Under the pieces are notes generated by a model that saw nothing but the letters and a program-made list of their open reading frames with translations, was not told the origin of the DNA and did no database searches. A DNA stretch of 52,734 nucleotides from Alloprevotella tannerae. GTDB taxonomy: Bacteria; Bacteroidota; Bacteroidia; Bacteroidales; Bacteroidaceae. Made by a program: the position numbers and the translations under genes. Where the stretch lies: contig JABZGR010000011.1 in the NCBI GenBank assembly GCA_015259125.1, positions 1-52,734 on the forward strand, given 5' to 3'. Below are positions 26,367-35,255 of this stretch, one piece after another (the first letter of the stretch is position 1; each line of letters starts with the position of its first letter).

Positions 26367-26675
26367 CGCTGCCATCACGTATTGTGCGAATCGAAATAAA
26401 GGTCTACTGCTTAAATATCAATGCATAATCAGCATATAATGAGCACAAAACAACAAAACGTCCGCCTCGCGCCCCGAGCATAACCCCCTTAGCAAGCGTT
26501 GAACAAGCTTTGATAACCACACTTGCGCCCAAGTGGCTGACAAGGCCGAAACTGTGGCGCAGGAATCGGCTCATAAGCATTGCGAACCAAACTCATCTCA
26601 CCCTTTTCTCAATTATTCTCTGTTAAATAGTATAAAATAACGAGCAAAGACAATGGCCTGTTCGGACGAAAGCTA

Positions 26676-26683
26676 TATCTTTG
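26676..26683 (+). promoter_or_regulatory. -7 box of the metal-uptake operon
   Basis: TATCTTTG, an exact TAnnTTTG match, lies 63 nt before the ATG at 26747. The -33 element is not obvious. Confidence 0.5.
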
Positions 26684-26746
26684 CCTCCGAACTAAGGCCA
26701 TCTTAGGCCGTTTTTACAGCCCTTCTAAGTTTGATCTTGAAGGAAA

Positions 26747-27070
26747 ATGAAAAAGAGAGAGCACATAAGGCGAATTTACGCGTGGATGTTATTGCTGACA
26801 TTCGCTTTTATGCTTACGCTTAAAGGGGCGCACTACCACACGGCAGACTTTCACGCCGACAACCTCGGCAAAATGCAGCAAACAACGGGAGCTACAATTA
26901 AGGCATCCTGCGTTGTCTGCGATTTTGTCTTTCAGAAAGCTGCGGCTTTCAAACCTACGGTTTTTGTAAAGCCACTCACATCGATACCGTTCAAACGTTT
27001 TGTCTTTGTGATGCAGACCGTTTACCGCCAAATCTTGTCGGTAAACACCAATTCTCCACCCTTACGCTAA
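26747..27070 (+). CDS. Small exported or membrane protein with HxH and CxxC motifs
   Basis: I do not recognise a named family. In 107 residues there is a basic N-terminus and one hydrophobic segment (about 12-26), then H29, H31 and H36 and the pair C55-C58 in CVVCDF. That mix of His and a CxxC next to a membrane anchor suggests metal handling. A second moderately hydrophobic stretch follows near 83-95. The gene is the first of a set with a TonB receptor and a His-rich lipoprotein, which supports a metal-related role; this is inference. A purine-rich AAGGAAA precedes the ATG. Confidence 0.65.
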   Translation: MKKREHIRRIYAWMLLLTFAFMLTLKGAHYHTADFHADNLGKMQQTTGATIKASCVVCDFVFQKAAAFKPTVFVKPLTSIPFKRFVFVMQTVYRQILSVNTNSPPLR

Positions 27071-27292
27071 GTTTATTCTGCTTTCTTGTCGTCTTGCAGC
27101 CTTGTCGCTCTTTGCGGTGCGGGGCTTGTGAGGCCTAAAAGCTATGATGTGCCGGCCGTTTCCGAACGCGCGAATCACATATTGCGTTGGCAGCAGACGG
27201 AAGTCCTTTGCAAGCGGGCAGAATCCCCCTTATCGGCACTTGTCGATAGGAAGCATTCTTCGTAAACTTTTATTATCTCTTATTTTTTACAG

Positions 27293-29632
27293 ATGAACCC
27301 TCATAAGTTTCACTACTTTCGGGGCCTATTGCTAATCTGTTTGCTGGCAGCACAAAACGCATTTGCGCAGCAGTCTGACAGTCTTCGCACGACGTCAAAG
27401 CCGGCCATACTGGTTCTTGACAGCGAAACGCGTCAACCGATTCAAGACGCCCTTTTATCCTATGCGCAGTCCACGTTTACGGCAGATTCAACCGGCCTTA
27501 TCCTACTCCCGTCAGTGCCGCGCCGACAGGAAATCTTAAAAATTTCGGCCCTCGGCTATACGACGCAGGCCCTCCATTGGCAGGACTTGACGCTGAGCGG
27601 CGGCCAACGCATCGTTGCCTTGCGCCCTTACGCCAATAATCTGCGCGAAGCAGTCGTTAGGGGCACAAAAAATGAAGTCTCGGTTAATGCTGTCGCATCG
27701 CAAATCAACAGCCGGACGATCTCCTCTGCTATGGGCCAATCGCTCGCCTCGCTACTCGAAAAGGTAGGCGGCGTAAGTTCGATACAGACCGGCACGAGTA
27801 CGGCCAAGCCGGTCATACAGGGGATGTATGGCAATCGTATCCTGATGATCAACAACGGCGCGCGGCAGACCGGCCAACAATGGGGCCTCGATCACGCGCC
27901 GGAGATTGACAAAAACAGCAGCGCACGCATCCAAGTGGTCAAAGGTGCGGAGGCTGTGCGCTATGGATCGGAGGCGCTCGGCGGCATCATTATCTTAGAA
28001 CAAAAACCGCTGCCTTATGGAGAGACGAATATTGGAGGTAGCGTCAGCGGACTCGTAGGCGCGAACGGCCTACGCTACAATGCGGTCGCCACAATCGAAG
28101 GTTCGATGCCTTTTCTCCGCGACTTGGCGTGGCGCGTGCAGGGCACGTATCTGAATTCCGGCGATGCGCGGACGGCAGATTACGTCCTGAACAACACGGG
28201 TTACAGGGAACAAGACGTGAGTCTGAACCTCGGCTATCGCCACGGCCCACTGCGCCTCGAAACATCGTACAGCCTCTTCGATCATAAGGAGGGCGTGATG
28301 ATGAGTTCCCAACTGGGTAGCGAGGATTTACTACGGGAGCGCATCGAATCGGGACGCCCTACGTACATACTGCCGTTTTCGCGCCACATCCTCTATCCTT
28401 ATCATCGCGTCGTACACCATACGGCCATCGGAAAAGCGTTTTTGGACGGTGGAAAGTGGGGACATTTCTTCTGGCAGACAGCCTTTCAAAACGACATTCG
28501 CAAGGAATTTCGCGTAAGACGAATGAATCTCTCCCACATTCCCGCAGTAAGTATGACGCTAACTTCGTTTCAGAACCAGCTAAAATGGACTAAAGATTAT
28601 GCCAACTGGCAATCAGAGGCCGGCATTTCGTATTTGCACATTCGCAATAAGAACGAAGCGGGCACGGGTGTGGTTTCGCTCATCCCCAACTACACCGAAT
28701 ACGACGCGGGGGCTTTTCTCATCCAAAAATATCGGAAAGGCATTTGGAGCGGTGAGGCCGGCGTGCGCTTCGATCACCAACAGACGCGCGCAGCGGGCTA
28801 TGATTATACCGGAAAACTCTATACCGGAGATCACAAATTCAGCAATCTTTCCTACAACTTGGGCTTTCACGTGCAGCCATCCAACGCTTTTTCGCTGACG
28901 TCCAACCTTGGTTTGGCTTGGCGCGCACCTCACGTCCACGAACTCTACAGTAATGGCAACGAGTTGGGATCGGGAATGTTCGTCGTCGGAGATGCGAACA
29001 TGAAGTCGGAGCAAAGCACGAAATGGATCGTATCTGCCGACTACCGGAGCAAGCTTTTTGGCCTCAAAGCTGAAGCTTTTGTGCAATGGATCAACGGTTA
29101 TATTTACGACGAGCCCACGCATCAGTTTATAACGGTTATTTCCGGCTCGTATCCGCTTTTCCAATACAAGCAAACCGACGCATTTTTCCGCGGTTTCGAT
29201 GCTGCTTTCGATTTGCGGCCTCTGAAATTCCTTCATTACCATCTGCAAACGTCGCTGATTTGGGCCAACGAGCGCAAGACGCGGGCTTACTTGCCCTACA
29301 TTCCCTCTTGGCGCGTGGATCAAGAAGTCGGGCTGAGCGACATCAAGTGGGGAAAGACGGCGCCTTGGATCAGTCTGCGCCACCGCTTTGTCGCAAAACA
29401 GCGGCGATTTAATCCGGCCAGTGATTTGGTTAATTTCACGCCGCCGGCCTACCATCTTTTTGGCGTCGAAGCAGGTGCGGAATGGGCACTCGGCGGGCGG
29501 CAAAAGCTGCGCCTTTCGCTCACGGTCGACAACCTCTTTAATAAGCTTTACAAGGAGTACACCAACCGCTCGCGTTACTATGCTCACGATATGGGCCGCG
29601 ATGTTCGCTTGCAGGTCAACTGGCTCTTTTAG
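27293..29632 (+). CDS. TonB-dependent outer-membrane receptor
   Basis: A 779-residue beta-barrel receptor that imports a ligand using TonB energy. A signal peptide ends near AFAQ (residues 23-26). A carboxypeptidase-regulatory-like domain occupies about 38-112, the plug about 115-235 (VIQGMYGNRILMINNGAR, then EALGGIIILEQ), and the barrel runs to the C-terminus, which ends in the expected aromatic residue (NWLF). The ligand is not readable from the sequence. Its lipoprotein partner is not SusD-like, so glycan uptake is unlikely. The partner is rich in His, which favours a metal or metal-chelate ligand. The gap from the upstream mini-protein is 222 bases, so a separate promoter is possible, though none is clear. 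Confidence 0.9.
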   Translation: MNPHKFHYFRGLLLICLLAAQNAFAQQSDSLRTTSKPAILVLDSETRQPIQDALLSYAQSTFTADSTGLILLPSVPRRQEILKISALGYTTQALHWQDLTLSGGQRIVALRPYANNLREAVVRGTKNEVSVNAVASQINSRTISSAMGQSLASLLEKVGGVSSIQTGTSTAKPVIQGMYGNRILMINNGARQTGQQWGLDHAPEIDKNSSARIQVVKGAEAVRYGSEALGGIIILEQKPLPYGETNIGGSVSGLVGANGLRYNAVATIEGSMPFLRDLAWRVQGTYLNSGDARTADYVLNNTGYREQDVSLNLGYRHGPLRLETSYSLFDHKEGVMMSSQLGSEDLLRERIESGRPTYILPFSRHILYPYHRVVHHTAIGKAFLDGGKWGHFFWQTAFQNDIRKEFRVRRMNLSHIPAVSMTLTSFQNQLKWTKDYANWQSEAGISYLHIRNKNEAGTGVVSLIPNYTEYDAGAFLIQKYRKGIWSGEAGVRFDHQQTRAAGYDYTGKLYTGDHKFSNLSYNLGFHVQPSNAFSLTSNLGLAWRAPHVHELYSNGNELGSGMFVVGDANMKSEQSTKWIVSADYRSKLFGLKAEAFVQWINGYIYDEPTHQFITVISGSYPLFQYKQTDAFFRGFDAAFDLRPLKFLHYHLQTSLIWANERKTRAYLPYIPSWRVDQEVGLSDIKWGKTAPWISLRHRFVAKQRRFNPASDLVNFTPPAYHLFGVEAGAEWALGGRQKLRLSLTVDNLFNKLYKEYTNRSRYYAHDMGRDVRLQVNWLF

Positions 29633-29676
29633 ACAAAAAACCACATACAATAATCAATTTATAAACACAGAGAATT

Positions 29677-30696
29677 ATGAAACGTAATGCAATCAAACTA
29701 ATCTCGGCGGCCGTGTTCGCCCTCTTTTTCGCCGTAACTTTCACGGCTTGTGGCAATGATCCGGTCACCCCCCCCAATCCTATCAAAGAGAAGGGCCACG
29801 AAGATCCTACGAAGATGGTGATTGAACTCTACGAATGTCACATGCACGCCGACTGGAACAAGATCGACGTGGAAGGAGGTGCTCATCAGGATCCCGAAAC
29901 TAAGGCAAAGTATCTGAAAAAGGTGCAAGAAATCGTCTTCGAGAACAAGGAAGGCAAAGGCTGGGGCTATGCTGACGGCAGCCAAAAGTCGTTCTTCGTG
30001 CGCCAGTCGGCCGATTACAATACCGGCAGCAGCTTTACGCCGGCCCCCGTCTATCTTCTGTTCATCAAATATTATGATAAGAAGGGAAAACTTATGAATA
30101 ATCAATTCGTAGAAGGCGGACAGGACAACCTCCATCAGCATTATTTTACCACCTCCAACGCAACGGAGTTGATGACCGGCGCAGCTTTGGCCGACGGCAC
30201 TCAGACTACGAACTACATTGACTATAAATATACGGACACAACGCCTTGGGATAAAACGCACCACAGCGGCGAAGCGGAAATTACGGGCCGCTCCAATCCG
30301 ATAGGACTCAAAGGCGCAATGCGTTTCTTAAAGAATCGCGTAAAGTTTGACCTGCGCATACAGCTCTGGCACGCATTCAAAGGCAAGAAAGATCCGGCTG
30401 CGAGCGACTTCGACCCGTTCTACAAGCGCTCGGCTTACAGCCAGGCTTTCGGCACTTCGGATATTAACGTCACCGTGCCCATCGTCGTTTACGCAAGTCG
30501 CGAAGAATACATTGACGGACTTGAAAGCAGCACGGATGTAAGCAAAGTGCCCGAAAACAGCTACGATGCAGCCGGCAACGCACTCATACAAGCGATCATG
30601 AAGGCCTTTAACCTGACTTGGACGGAGGCTTTGACTGACTATCAGAAATTTATTTGGGACGACAGCGATGGCGAATCAGGCCACGTATGGCTCTAA
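29677..30696 (+). CDS. His-rich surface lipoprotein paired with the TonB receptor
   Basis: A 339-residue lipoprotein. The hydrophobic signal ends at TFTAC, making C25 the lipidated residue. The following GND would suit export to the outer membrane. Clusters of potential metal ligands are spread over the first two thirds: H41, E53-C54-H55-H57 (ECHMH), H70, H153 and H155 (LHQH), and H195-H196. I do not recognise a characterised family. It starts 45 bases after the receptor, so the two are almost surely co-transcribed. I infer that it captures or delivers a divalent metal; a haem or chelate ligand is an alternative. A strong terminator follows. Confidence 0.8.
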   Translation: MKRNAIKLISAAVFALFFAVTFTACGNDPVTPPNPIKEKGHEDPTKMVIELYECHMHADWNKIDVEGGAHQDPETKAKYLKKVQEIVFENKEGKGWGYADGSQKSFFVRQSADYNTGSSFTPAPVYLLFIKYYDKKGKLMNNQFVEGGQDNLHQHYFTTSNATELMTGAALADGTQTTNYIDYKYTDTTPWDKTHHSGEAEITGRSNPIGLKGAMRFLKNRVKFDLRIQLWHAFKGKKDPAASDFDPFYKRSAYSQAFGTSDINVTVPIVVYASREEYIDGLESSTDVSKVPENSYDAAGNALIQAIMKAFNLTWTEALTDYQKFIWDDSDGESGHVWL

Positions 30697-30737
30697 TTAA
30701 AAGACGGCAAGCCCACTGAGCGCTGCCCGATGTAAAG

Positions 30738-30786
30738 TCGGCCCCGCGTTGCACTCATTCAGCAGGCAACGGGGGCCGATTTTTTT
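30738..30786 (+). terminator. Terminator of the receptor/lipoprotein operon
   Basis: A long GC-rich stem (30738-30752 with 30766-30779, TCGGCCCC...GGGGCCGA) is followed by a run of T at 30780-30786, 42 bases after the stop. Confidence 0.92.
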
Positions 30787-30839
30787 ATGCGCGGTATGGC
30801 ATTCGCGATGCACTCCTTTCGCCTTCGCGACCTTGCTCT

Positions 30840-30920
30840 CGTGATGAAAAAGGTTTGCGCTCACGAGAAAAAAGGTTTGCGCTCGTGATGAAAAAGGTTT
30901 ACGCTCACGAGCGTAAAGGC
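30840..30920. repeat. Family-2 array: four boxes at 22-bp pitch
   Basis: Boxes start at 30840, 30862, 30884 and 30906 in strictly alternating orientation (CGTGAT, CACGAG, CGTGAT, CACGAG), with AAAAAGGTTTGCG-type spacers. This is the cleanest copy of the family. Confidence 0.9.
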
Positions 30921-31041
30921 CGTAAGCGCATCAAAGACCTTCGCAAAAACCGTGCGAGACGTTCGCTTTATGCGTCGGCATACGCGGACAAAGGCGTCAG
31001 CGTAAGCAAAAAATCAGATGCTCTCCGCTTTCAGCACCACG

Positions 31042-31076
31042 AAAAAAGCCCCGAAAGCTATGCTGCTCCCGGAGCT
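31042..31076 (-). terminator. Terminator of the DUF421 gene
   Basis: On the minus strand a 12-bp stem (31065-31076 with 31047-31058, three G-U pairs) closes a 6-base loop and ends in six T, 23 bases after the stop. Confidence 0.85.
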
Positions 31077-31098
31077 TTCTGATATGATTTGCGAACGA

Positions 31099-31800
31099 CT
31101 AAGTTTGTTCAGCATTTAAGATGTCTTCAGCGAGCACTTCTTCGGGGCCACGCTTCACATCGCCGTTCTTCGCTACGATATAGAAGCCTTGTTTGGGAGT
31201 CCATTCCATACAAAAGAGGTCGGAAGGCGACCGGAATCCATATTTTTTCAGATTGCGCATGACCCAAGCCGACGTTCTATTGCAATGTTTCAGGTTGTGC
31301 TCATTGATCGCGCCGTTGTTGATAATCAGAAACGAATGCGACATTTGCTCATGGCTGGTCACGGTTATGGCGCCGTTGGGTTCCCACAATACATCTTTGA
31401 CCTCAAACAACGAATAAATGCCCTTTTGGCGCAGGATAACGCGAAATTGCTCCATCTCCAAGCTGTTGCGCTTAAACACTTTAAAGTTTAAGATGCCGTC
31501 TTTTACGAGATAATCGCTCGTACCCTTGATCCAGCGACGCAACAGTGCAGAGCGCATACAGAAGCGCACGAACAGGTTGAAAATAATCCAGACGGCGAAG
31601 GCGAAGATTAAGTGGAGAATCGTCATATCCGGATTATAGGCAACGCCACCCACGAGTGCACCGATCACAAACGCACTGACCGTATCGAGCGGCGTGATCT
31701 GGCCCATTTGACCTTTGCCGACGATGCGTAAAAAGGCTAAGATGCCCAGCATACCTACGATGAGTTTGAGAGCAATGTCTGCAAGTTGAGAAAGATCCAT
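31099..31800 (-). CDS. DUF421 (YetF-like) membrane protein
   Basis: I place the start at the ATG at 31800 (MDLSQLADIALK), giving 233 residues. The frame extends upstream to 31866, but a TAAATTTG -7 box at 31837-31844 would then be inside the gene. Three hydrophobic helices occupy about the first 85 residues, including the family's FLRIVGKGQMGQITPLD segment and FVIGALVGGVAYNPDM. A cytoplasmic DUF421 domain follows (LVKDGILNFKVFKRNSLEMEQ). The family's molecular function is unclear. The gene is monocistronic with its own promoter and terminator. Confidence 0.88.
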   Translation of the reverse strand: MDLSQLADIALKLIVGMLGILAFLRIVGKGQMGQITPLDTVSAFVIGALVGGVAYNPDMTILHLIFAFAVWIIFNLFVRFCMRSALLRRWIKGTSDYLVKDGILNFKVFKRNSLEMEQFRVILRQKGIYSLFEVKDVLWEPNGAITVTSHEQMSHSFLIINNGAINEHNLKHCNRTSAWVMRNLKKYGFRSPSDLFCMEWTPKQGFYIVAKNGDVKRGPEEVLAEDILNAEQT

Positions 31801-32185
31801 AAGATAAAGTTTAAAATGTTTAGTTAGTAATTGCCGCAAATTTAGGTATTTCTTCTGCAAGGACAAGCTTTACAGCCTTCCTTTCGCCATCGGCCGGCGG
31901 TGCTGTCGACTTGTATTTTCCAAAAATACTACTTTATCGCACTATGGCCGGCTTCCGTGAGCGGCCGGTCAAACTTGGCTGTACAATTCAAGAACATCCC
32001 TCACTCGGAAAGGGTACGAAAAACGGGAAGCGCAACTTTCGTTGTCAACTTCCCGCTATTCTGATCCCGCCGGATACGTGGGAGAGAAATGCCTGCGGCA
32101 CGTTCTCATTCTGATGTTTTAATAGAGCAGTGATGTTTTGTATATTTTCCGCCAGATGCGGATCGACCAATGTTTGTATCTTGTT
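31801..32185. other. Intergenic region with the DUF421 promoter
   Basis: It holds the DUF421 promoter at its left edge and an imperfect GGGAAG/CTTCCC inverted repeat near 32029-32056. The plus-strand frame 31911-32114 shows no protein features. Confidence 0.5.
31837..31844 (-). promoter_or_regulatory. DUF421 gene -7 box
   Basis: Read on the minus strand it is TAAATTTG (TAnnTTTG). A CTTG -33-like box lies at 31864-31867 with a 19-nt spacer. It fixes the translation start at 31800. Confidence 0.65.
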
Positions 32186-32659
32186 TTACGAATTTGTTAA
32201 GCTTTTGATAATGGCTTCAGTCATATTGCCGGTGACGTCGACTACGTATAAGCGCCCATCCGTCTTTGTCAGTAGCACGGCCTCTACAATTGTATCGCCC
32301 TTTCGGCGCACGTAAATCGTCTTGCCGTCGTAGTCGTTGTAGTGTGCAAAGCGATCGCTGTTCTGCTGAAGCAGACTTTTTGCTTTGTCAAACAAGCCCG
32401 CCGTCTCGTTAGCGTTCTTATTGGAGACAATGCGCACACTCTTGATGCATTGCAGCGCTTGCTGCGCCTGCCGATCCTTGGGCAAGGTCTTCATCGAGAG
32501 CATTCGGTTGATCATCGTCGGGCTCACGGTCTGGCAGAAAAGCGAAGTGTTTGTCGCATACAGCTTCAAGTAGTTTGAAGCGAAGTCCGTTTCGACCTGC
32601 GCTTGGGCCGCGATGCACATCAACAGGCCGCAAATCAGCAGTAGTATTCTATTCCTCAT
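32186..32659 (-). CDS. DUF4252 exported protein
   Basis: 157 residues with a signal peptide ending near AQAQ (residues 18-21). The rest resembles DUF4252, a Bacteroidota family of small exported proteins often encoded downstream of an ECF sigma factor. The segment GKTIYVRRKGDTIVEAVLLTKTDGRLYVVDVTGNM is cited here only by its position (about 110-145). It overlaps the upstream regulator gene by 11 nt and is the last gene of the sigma operon. Its biochemical role is unknown. It may be the target or sensor of the module. Confidence 0.8.
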   Translation of the reverse strand: MRNRILLLICGLLMCIAAQAQVETDFASNYLKLYATNTSLFCQTVSPTMINRMLSMKTLPKDRQAQQALQCIKSVRIVSNKNANETAGLFDKAKSLLQQNSDRFAHYNDYDGKTIYVRRKGDTIVEAVLLTKTDGRLYVVDVTGNMTEAIIKSLTNS

Positions 32660-33209
32660 TGACTATCGGATCTTTTTCCACCTCGGGCGATTGCTCCTTG
32701 GTCGAATCGGCGGAGGCGGTGCGCTGAAACATATTCAAGCCGCTTTCTACTACGTGGTAGGCCTGCGCCGGATTGTTGTAAGTGTCGCTATAATTGTTGG
32801 GGTTGTAATCCCAAGCCTCCTTATCGCGATTAAACGACTTCTGCGCGCCGATACCGACCAACACGACGATGGCCACTGCGGCGGCAGCTTGGAAGAACGG
32901 GCGGAAACTGATGCCGCCATTGACGCGATGGGCTTTTACTCTCAATGTGGGCGATGTTTTTTGCATCTGCTGCATCGGCTCATCGGCCTTGTTAGGCGCG
33001 GCAATGAGTTTCAGCAGGCGCTCATCGAAGTCGGCACCCAAACCGACTGACTGCTGCGCTTCTTCGTAAGCGAAAAGCGGACGATAGCGTTCCAAAGCAG
33101 CGGGCACATCGGGCTGCGCAAAGAAAGTCTTCAGGATAGCTTCCTCGGCCTCCGTGGTTTGCGCCTCCCAATAGCGCTCCAAGAGTTGTTCGATGTACTT
33201 ATAATCCAT
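32649..33209 (-). CDS. Single-span regulator, probable anti-sigma-like protein
   Basis: 186 residues with an N-terminal cytoplasmic helical region (about 1-100), one transmembrane helix (about 107-122, AAAAVAIVVLVGIGA) and an extracytoplasmic tail. It starts within the end of the sigma factor gene (11-nt overlap), the usual layout for an ECF sigma and its membrane regulator. The N-terminus (IEQLLERYWEAQTTEAEE, then FFAQPDVPAALERYRPLFAY) resembles that of the protein at 45194-45913, which sits in the same position of a second sigma operon. Anti-sigma activity is inferred from context. Confidence 0.7.
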   Translation of the reverse strand: MDYKYIEQLLERYWEAQTTEAEEAILKTFFAQPDVPAALERYRPLFAYEEAQQSVGLGADFDERLLKLIAAPNKADEPMQQMQKTSPTLRVKAHRVNGGISFRPFFQAAAAVAIVVLVGIGAQKSFNRDKEAWDYNPNNYSDTYNNPAQAYHVVESGLNMFQRTASADSTKEQSPEVEKDPIVNEE

Positions 33210-33708
33210 AACTTTCTTCTTTTAGATATTGTTTTTTGATGGCTTGGCGGGCGCGGAAGAGGGTTATTTTGACGTTATCCTCCGTTATGCCGAGCGTTTC
33301 GGCCACTTCCTTGTAACTTTTCCCCTCGATGTCGCGTAGTTGCATTGCACTTCTCTGCCTTTCGGGCAAGCTATTAAATAATTCGTGCACGCGTCGCAGC
33401 TTTTCGTCGTGCTCTAATTGCTCCTGAGCGGAAAGCGAGCGATCGGCAGCCTCATACGCTACGTCGAGAGAGAGGTTTTGGGCTTCTTTTTTGTCGTGCC
33501 TATCGAGCGCTAAGTTGCGGCAAACAGTCAGACAATAAGCCTCCAGAGAATTCAAACCGCCCAGTTCTTCGCGTTTTGTCCATACGCGTATCAGCGTATC
33601 TTGCGTAACGTCCTCCGCTTCGGCTGTATCGAGCGTAATTCTGAGCGCTAAGCGGTACAGTTTGTTTTTAAGCGGGAGCAGATCTTCTCGGAAATCGATT
33701 TCTTTCAC
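33199..33708 (-). CDS. ECF RNA polymerase sigma factor (module 1)
   Basis: The sigma-70 region 2 signature is AEDVTQDTLIRVW and region 4 is MQLRDIEGKSYKEVAETLGITEDNVKITLFRARQ-like, near the C-terminus. I choose a GTG at 33708 (VKEIDFREDLLPLK), giving 169 residues, the normal ECF length. The frame continues upstream for 70 codons, but that part is basic, lysine-rich and unlike sigma factors. It leads a three-gene minus-strand operon with a membrane regulator and a DUF4252 protein. I found no TAnnTTTG promoter, which would fit autoregulation by its own sigma. Confidence 0.87.
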   Translation of the reverse strand: MKEIDFREDLLPLKNKLYRLALRITLDTAEAEDVTQDTLIRVWTKREELGGLNSLEAYCLTVCRNLALDRHDKKEAQNLSLDVAYEAADRSLSAQEQLEHDEKLRRVHELFNSLPERQRSAMQLRDIEGKSYKEVAETLGITEDNVKITLFRARQAIKKQYLKEESYGL

Positions 33709-33898
33709 CGGGTTGTTGTTCTCTTTTTGTGGCCCTCTGTAAAGGAGACGCCTATGTAGTGAAAATGTTACTTGGATTTGGCATTTTTTTTGCGATTTAT
33801 TTGCCGCTACGTCTTTTCGGCGGGTAGGAAAAGTAGTTCGCGCAGTTTTTTCGGTCGTCATTCCGCCTACTAAATTACCACTTTTCATCGAGAAATCG

Positions 33899-33906
33899 TA
33901 CTTTTG
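33899..33906 (+). promoter_or_regulatory. Nitroreductase -7 box
   Basis: TACTTTTG matches TAnnTTTG and lies about 100 nt before the nitroreductase ATG. The -33 region is weak. Confidence 0.5.
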
Positions 33907-34007
33907 TAGCGACAACATTTAGATGGGTCAGTCCCAAAGATGGCATTCCTTTTCTTAAAATCCATCTGCCGCGGCGGCCATCGCATTATTATCATATCAA
34001 CACACAC

Positions 34008-34526
34008 ATGGAAGCATTAGAAGCCCTATTGACGCGCCGCAGTTGCAAATCTTACCGTCCCGAAATGCCCTCGAAAGAGATTTTAGACAAGATCTTAGCG
34101 GCCGGCACTTTTGCCCCGACGGGCCGCGGCGCACAGGCGCCGATCATCGTCGCCGTCACGAACAAGGAAGTGCGGGATCAGCTCTCGCAAATGAACGCTG
34201 AAATCCTCGGCACCAAGGCCGACCCGTTTTATGGCGCGCCCGTCGTGCTCGTCGTCTTGGCTGACCGCACGAAGCACACATACATTTACGATGGATCTTC
34301 GGTTATGGAGAATCTGCAATTGGCTGCTCACGCGCTCGGCTTGGGCAGTTGCTGGATACATCGCGCCAAGGAAGAATTTGATAGCGAAGCCGGCAAAGCA
34401 CTGCTCAAATCTTGGGGCATCGAAGGCGATTATGAAGGCATCGGCCATTGCATTGTAGGTTATCCCGACAAGCTCCCGACGGCCGAAAAACCGCGCAAGG
34501 CCGACTATATCCGCTACGTGCGATGA
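34008..34526 (+). CDS. Nitroreductase-family flavoprotein
   Basis: A 172-residue FMN-dependent oxidoreductase of the NfsB/FRP fold. LLTRRSCKSYRP at 7-18 carries the conserved FMN-phosphate-binding arginines, GTFAPTGRGAQAP follows at 33-45, and LGLGSCWIHRA is near residue 108. It is compact compared with the 200-220 residues of NfsA/NfsB, like many anaerobe members. The substrate is unknown. Its TGA overlaps the ATG of the dipeptidase gene (ATGA), so translation of the two is probably coupled. Confidence 0.9.
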   Translation: MEALEALLTRRSCKSYRPEMPSKEILDKILAAGTFAPTGRGAQAPIIVAVTNKEVRDQLSQMNAEILGTKADPFYGAPVVLVVLADRTKHTYIYDGSSVMENLQLAAHALGLGSCWIHRAKEEFDSEAGKALLKSWGIEGDYEGIGHCIVGYPDKLPTAEKPRKADYIRYVR

Positions 34527-35224
34527 GGCGGCCGCATCGGCCGCTTCTTTTGGTGCTTTGCGCAGCGGCCTCACTCCTGTTTGCGAAGAAGAAAACGCCC
34601 GCCGCGCCGACGAAGACCCCTACGGAATTGTCAATGGAGCGGCAAGGACTCGTCGACCTCCGCAGCGTGGATCCCACGATTCAGGTTAGCTTGATGTATG
34701 GCCGCGCCGACAACTTCACGGGGCAGGTTCTTTATACAGAACTTCACACGGCTTACCTCCTTCCCTCCACGGCCGCGGCGCTGAAACGGGCACAAACCGA
34801 GTTGAAGCGCTTGCGTCCGGATCTCTCGCTCAAGGTTTACGACGCCGCACGTCCGATGTCGGTGCAGCAAAAGATGTTTAACGTCGTGGCAGGGACGCCC
34901 AAAAGCATTTACGTAAGCAATCCGGCCAACGGCGGGGGCTTGCACAATTACGGTTTGGCCGTAGACATAACGCTCTGCAACGCGGCGACGGGCGACACCA
35001 TCCCGATGGGAACGAAGATCGACTATATGGGACGTTTGTCGCACGTCAATTTGGAGCAGGAATTCTTAAAACAAAAGCGCATTTCTCCGGCGGCCGTAGC
35101 CAACAGGCGCTTATTGCGGCGCGTAATGGCGGTCGGAGGGTTCAAAGTGTTGCGCACGGAATGGTGGCATTTTAATTTCAAAACTCGCGCACAAGCCAAG
35201 GCGCATTACAAACTCATCCGATAA
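34523..35224 (+). CDS. D-Ala-D-Ala dipeptidase (VanX-type, peptidase M15D)
   Basis: A zinc peptidase that hydrolyses D-Ala-D-Ala dipeptide. I choose the ATG at 34523, which overlaps the nitroreductase stop; it gives 233 residues beginning with a hydrophobic export segment (about 7-20). The M15 zinc site is visible as H141 and D148 (HNYGLAVD) and H216 in EWWHF, with the general base E213. R110 in YDAARP matches the transition-state arginine of VanX. The export signal suggests a periplasmic role in peptidoglycan turnover rather than vancomycin resistance; no other van genes are nearby. Confidence 0.88.
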   Translation: MRRPHRPLLLVLCAAASLLFAKKKTPAAPTKTPTELSMERQGLVDLRSVDPTIQVSLMYGRADNFTGQVLYTELHTAYLLPSTAAALKRAQTELKRLRPDLSLKVYDAARPMSVQQKMFNVVAGTPKSIYVSNPANGGGLHNYGLAVDITLCNAATGDTIPMGTKIDYMGRLSHVNLEQEFLKQKRISPAAVANRRLLRRVMAVGGFKVLRTEWWHFNFKTRAQAKAHYKLIR

Positions 35225-35255
35225 GCGATGAAACCGCCGTTTTTGAGGGCTTTTT

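Larger units (their letters stand above)
24837..26746. other. 1.9-kb non-coding repeat region
   Basis: The largest gene-free stretch in the window. It holds the icd terminator, four family-1 elements in the order reverse, forward, reverse, forward, an additional lone inner stem, a family-2 array and the promoter of the metal-uptake operon. Only short frames occur, and they run through the repeats. Confidence 0.75.
30697..31098. other. Intergenic region between convergent lipoprotein and DUF421 genes
   Basis: It contains the lipoprotein terminator, a family-2 array and the terminator of the minus-strand DUF421 gene. The 75-residue plus-strand frame at 30855-31082 translates the repeat and is not a gene. 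Confidence 0.75.

Noticed and set aside
27071..27292. Possible cobalamin riboswitch before the TonB receptor
   Set aside because: The leader has scattered GC-rich pieces but I could not find the conserved B12-box order, so there is no support.
28613..29650. 345-residue minus-strand open frame
   Set aside because: Antisense to the TonB receptor barrel; no recognisable domain.
34523..35224. Vancomycin resistance gene (vanX)
   Set aside because: The enzyme has VanX motifs but carries an export segment and lacks vanH, vanA or vanRS neighbours; a cell-wall turnover role is more likely.
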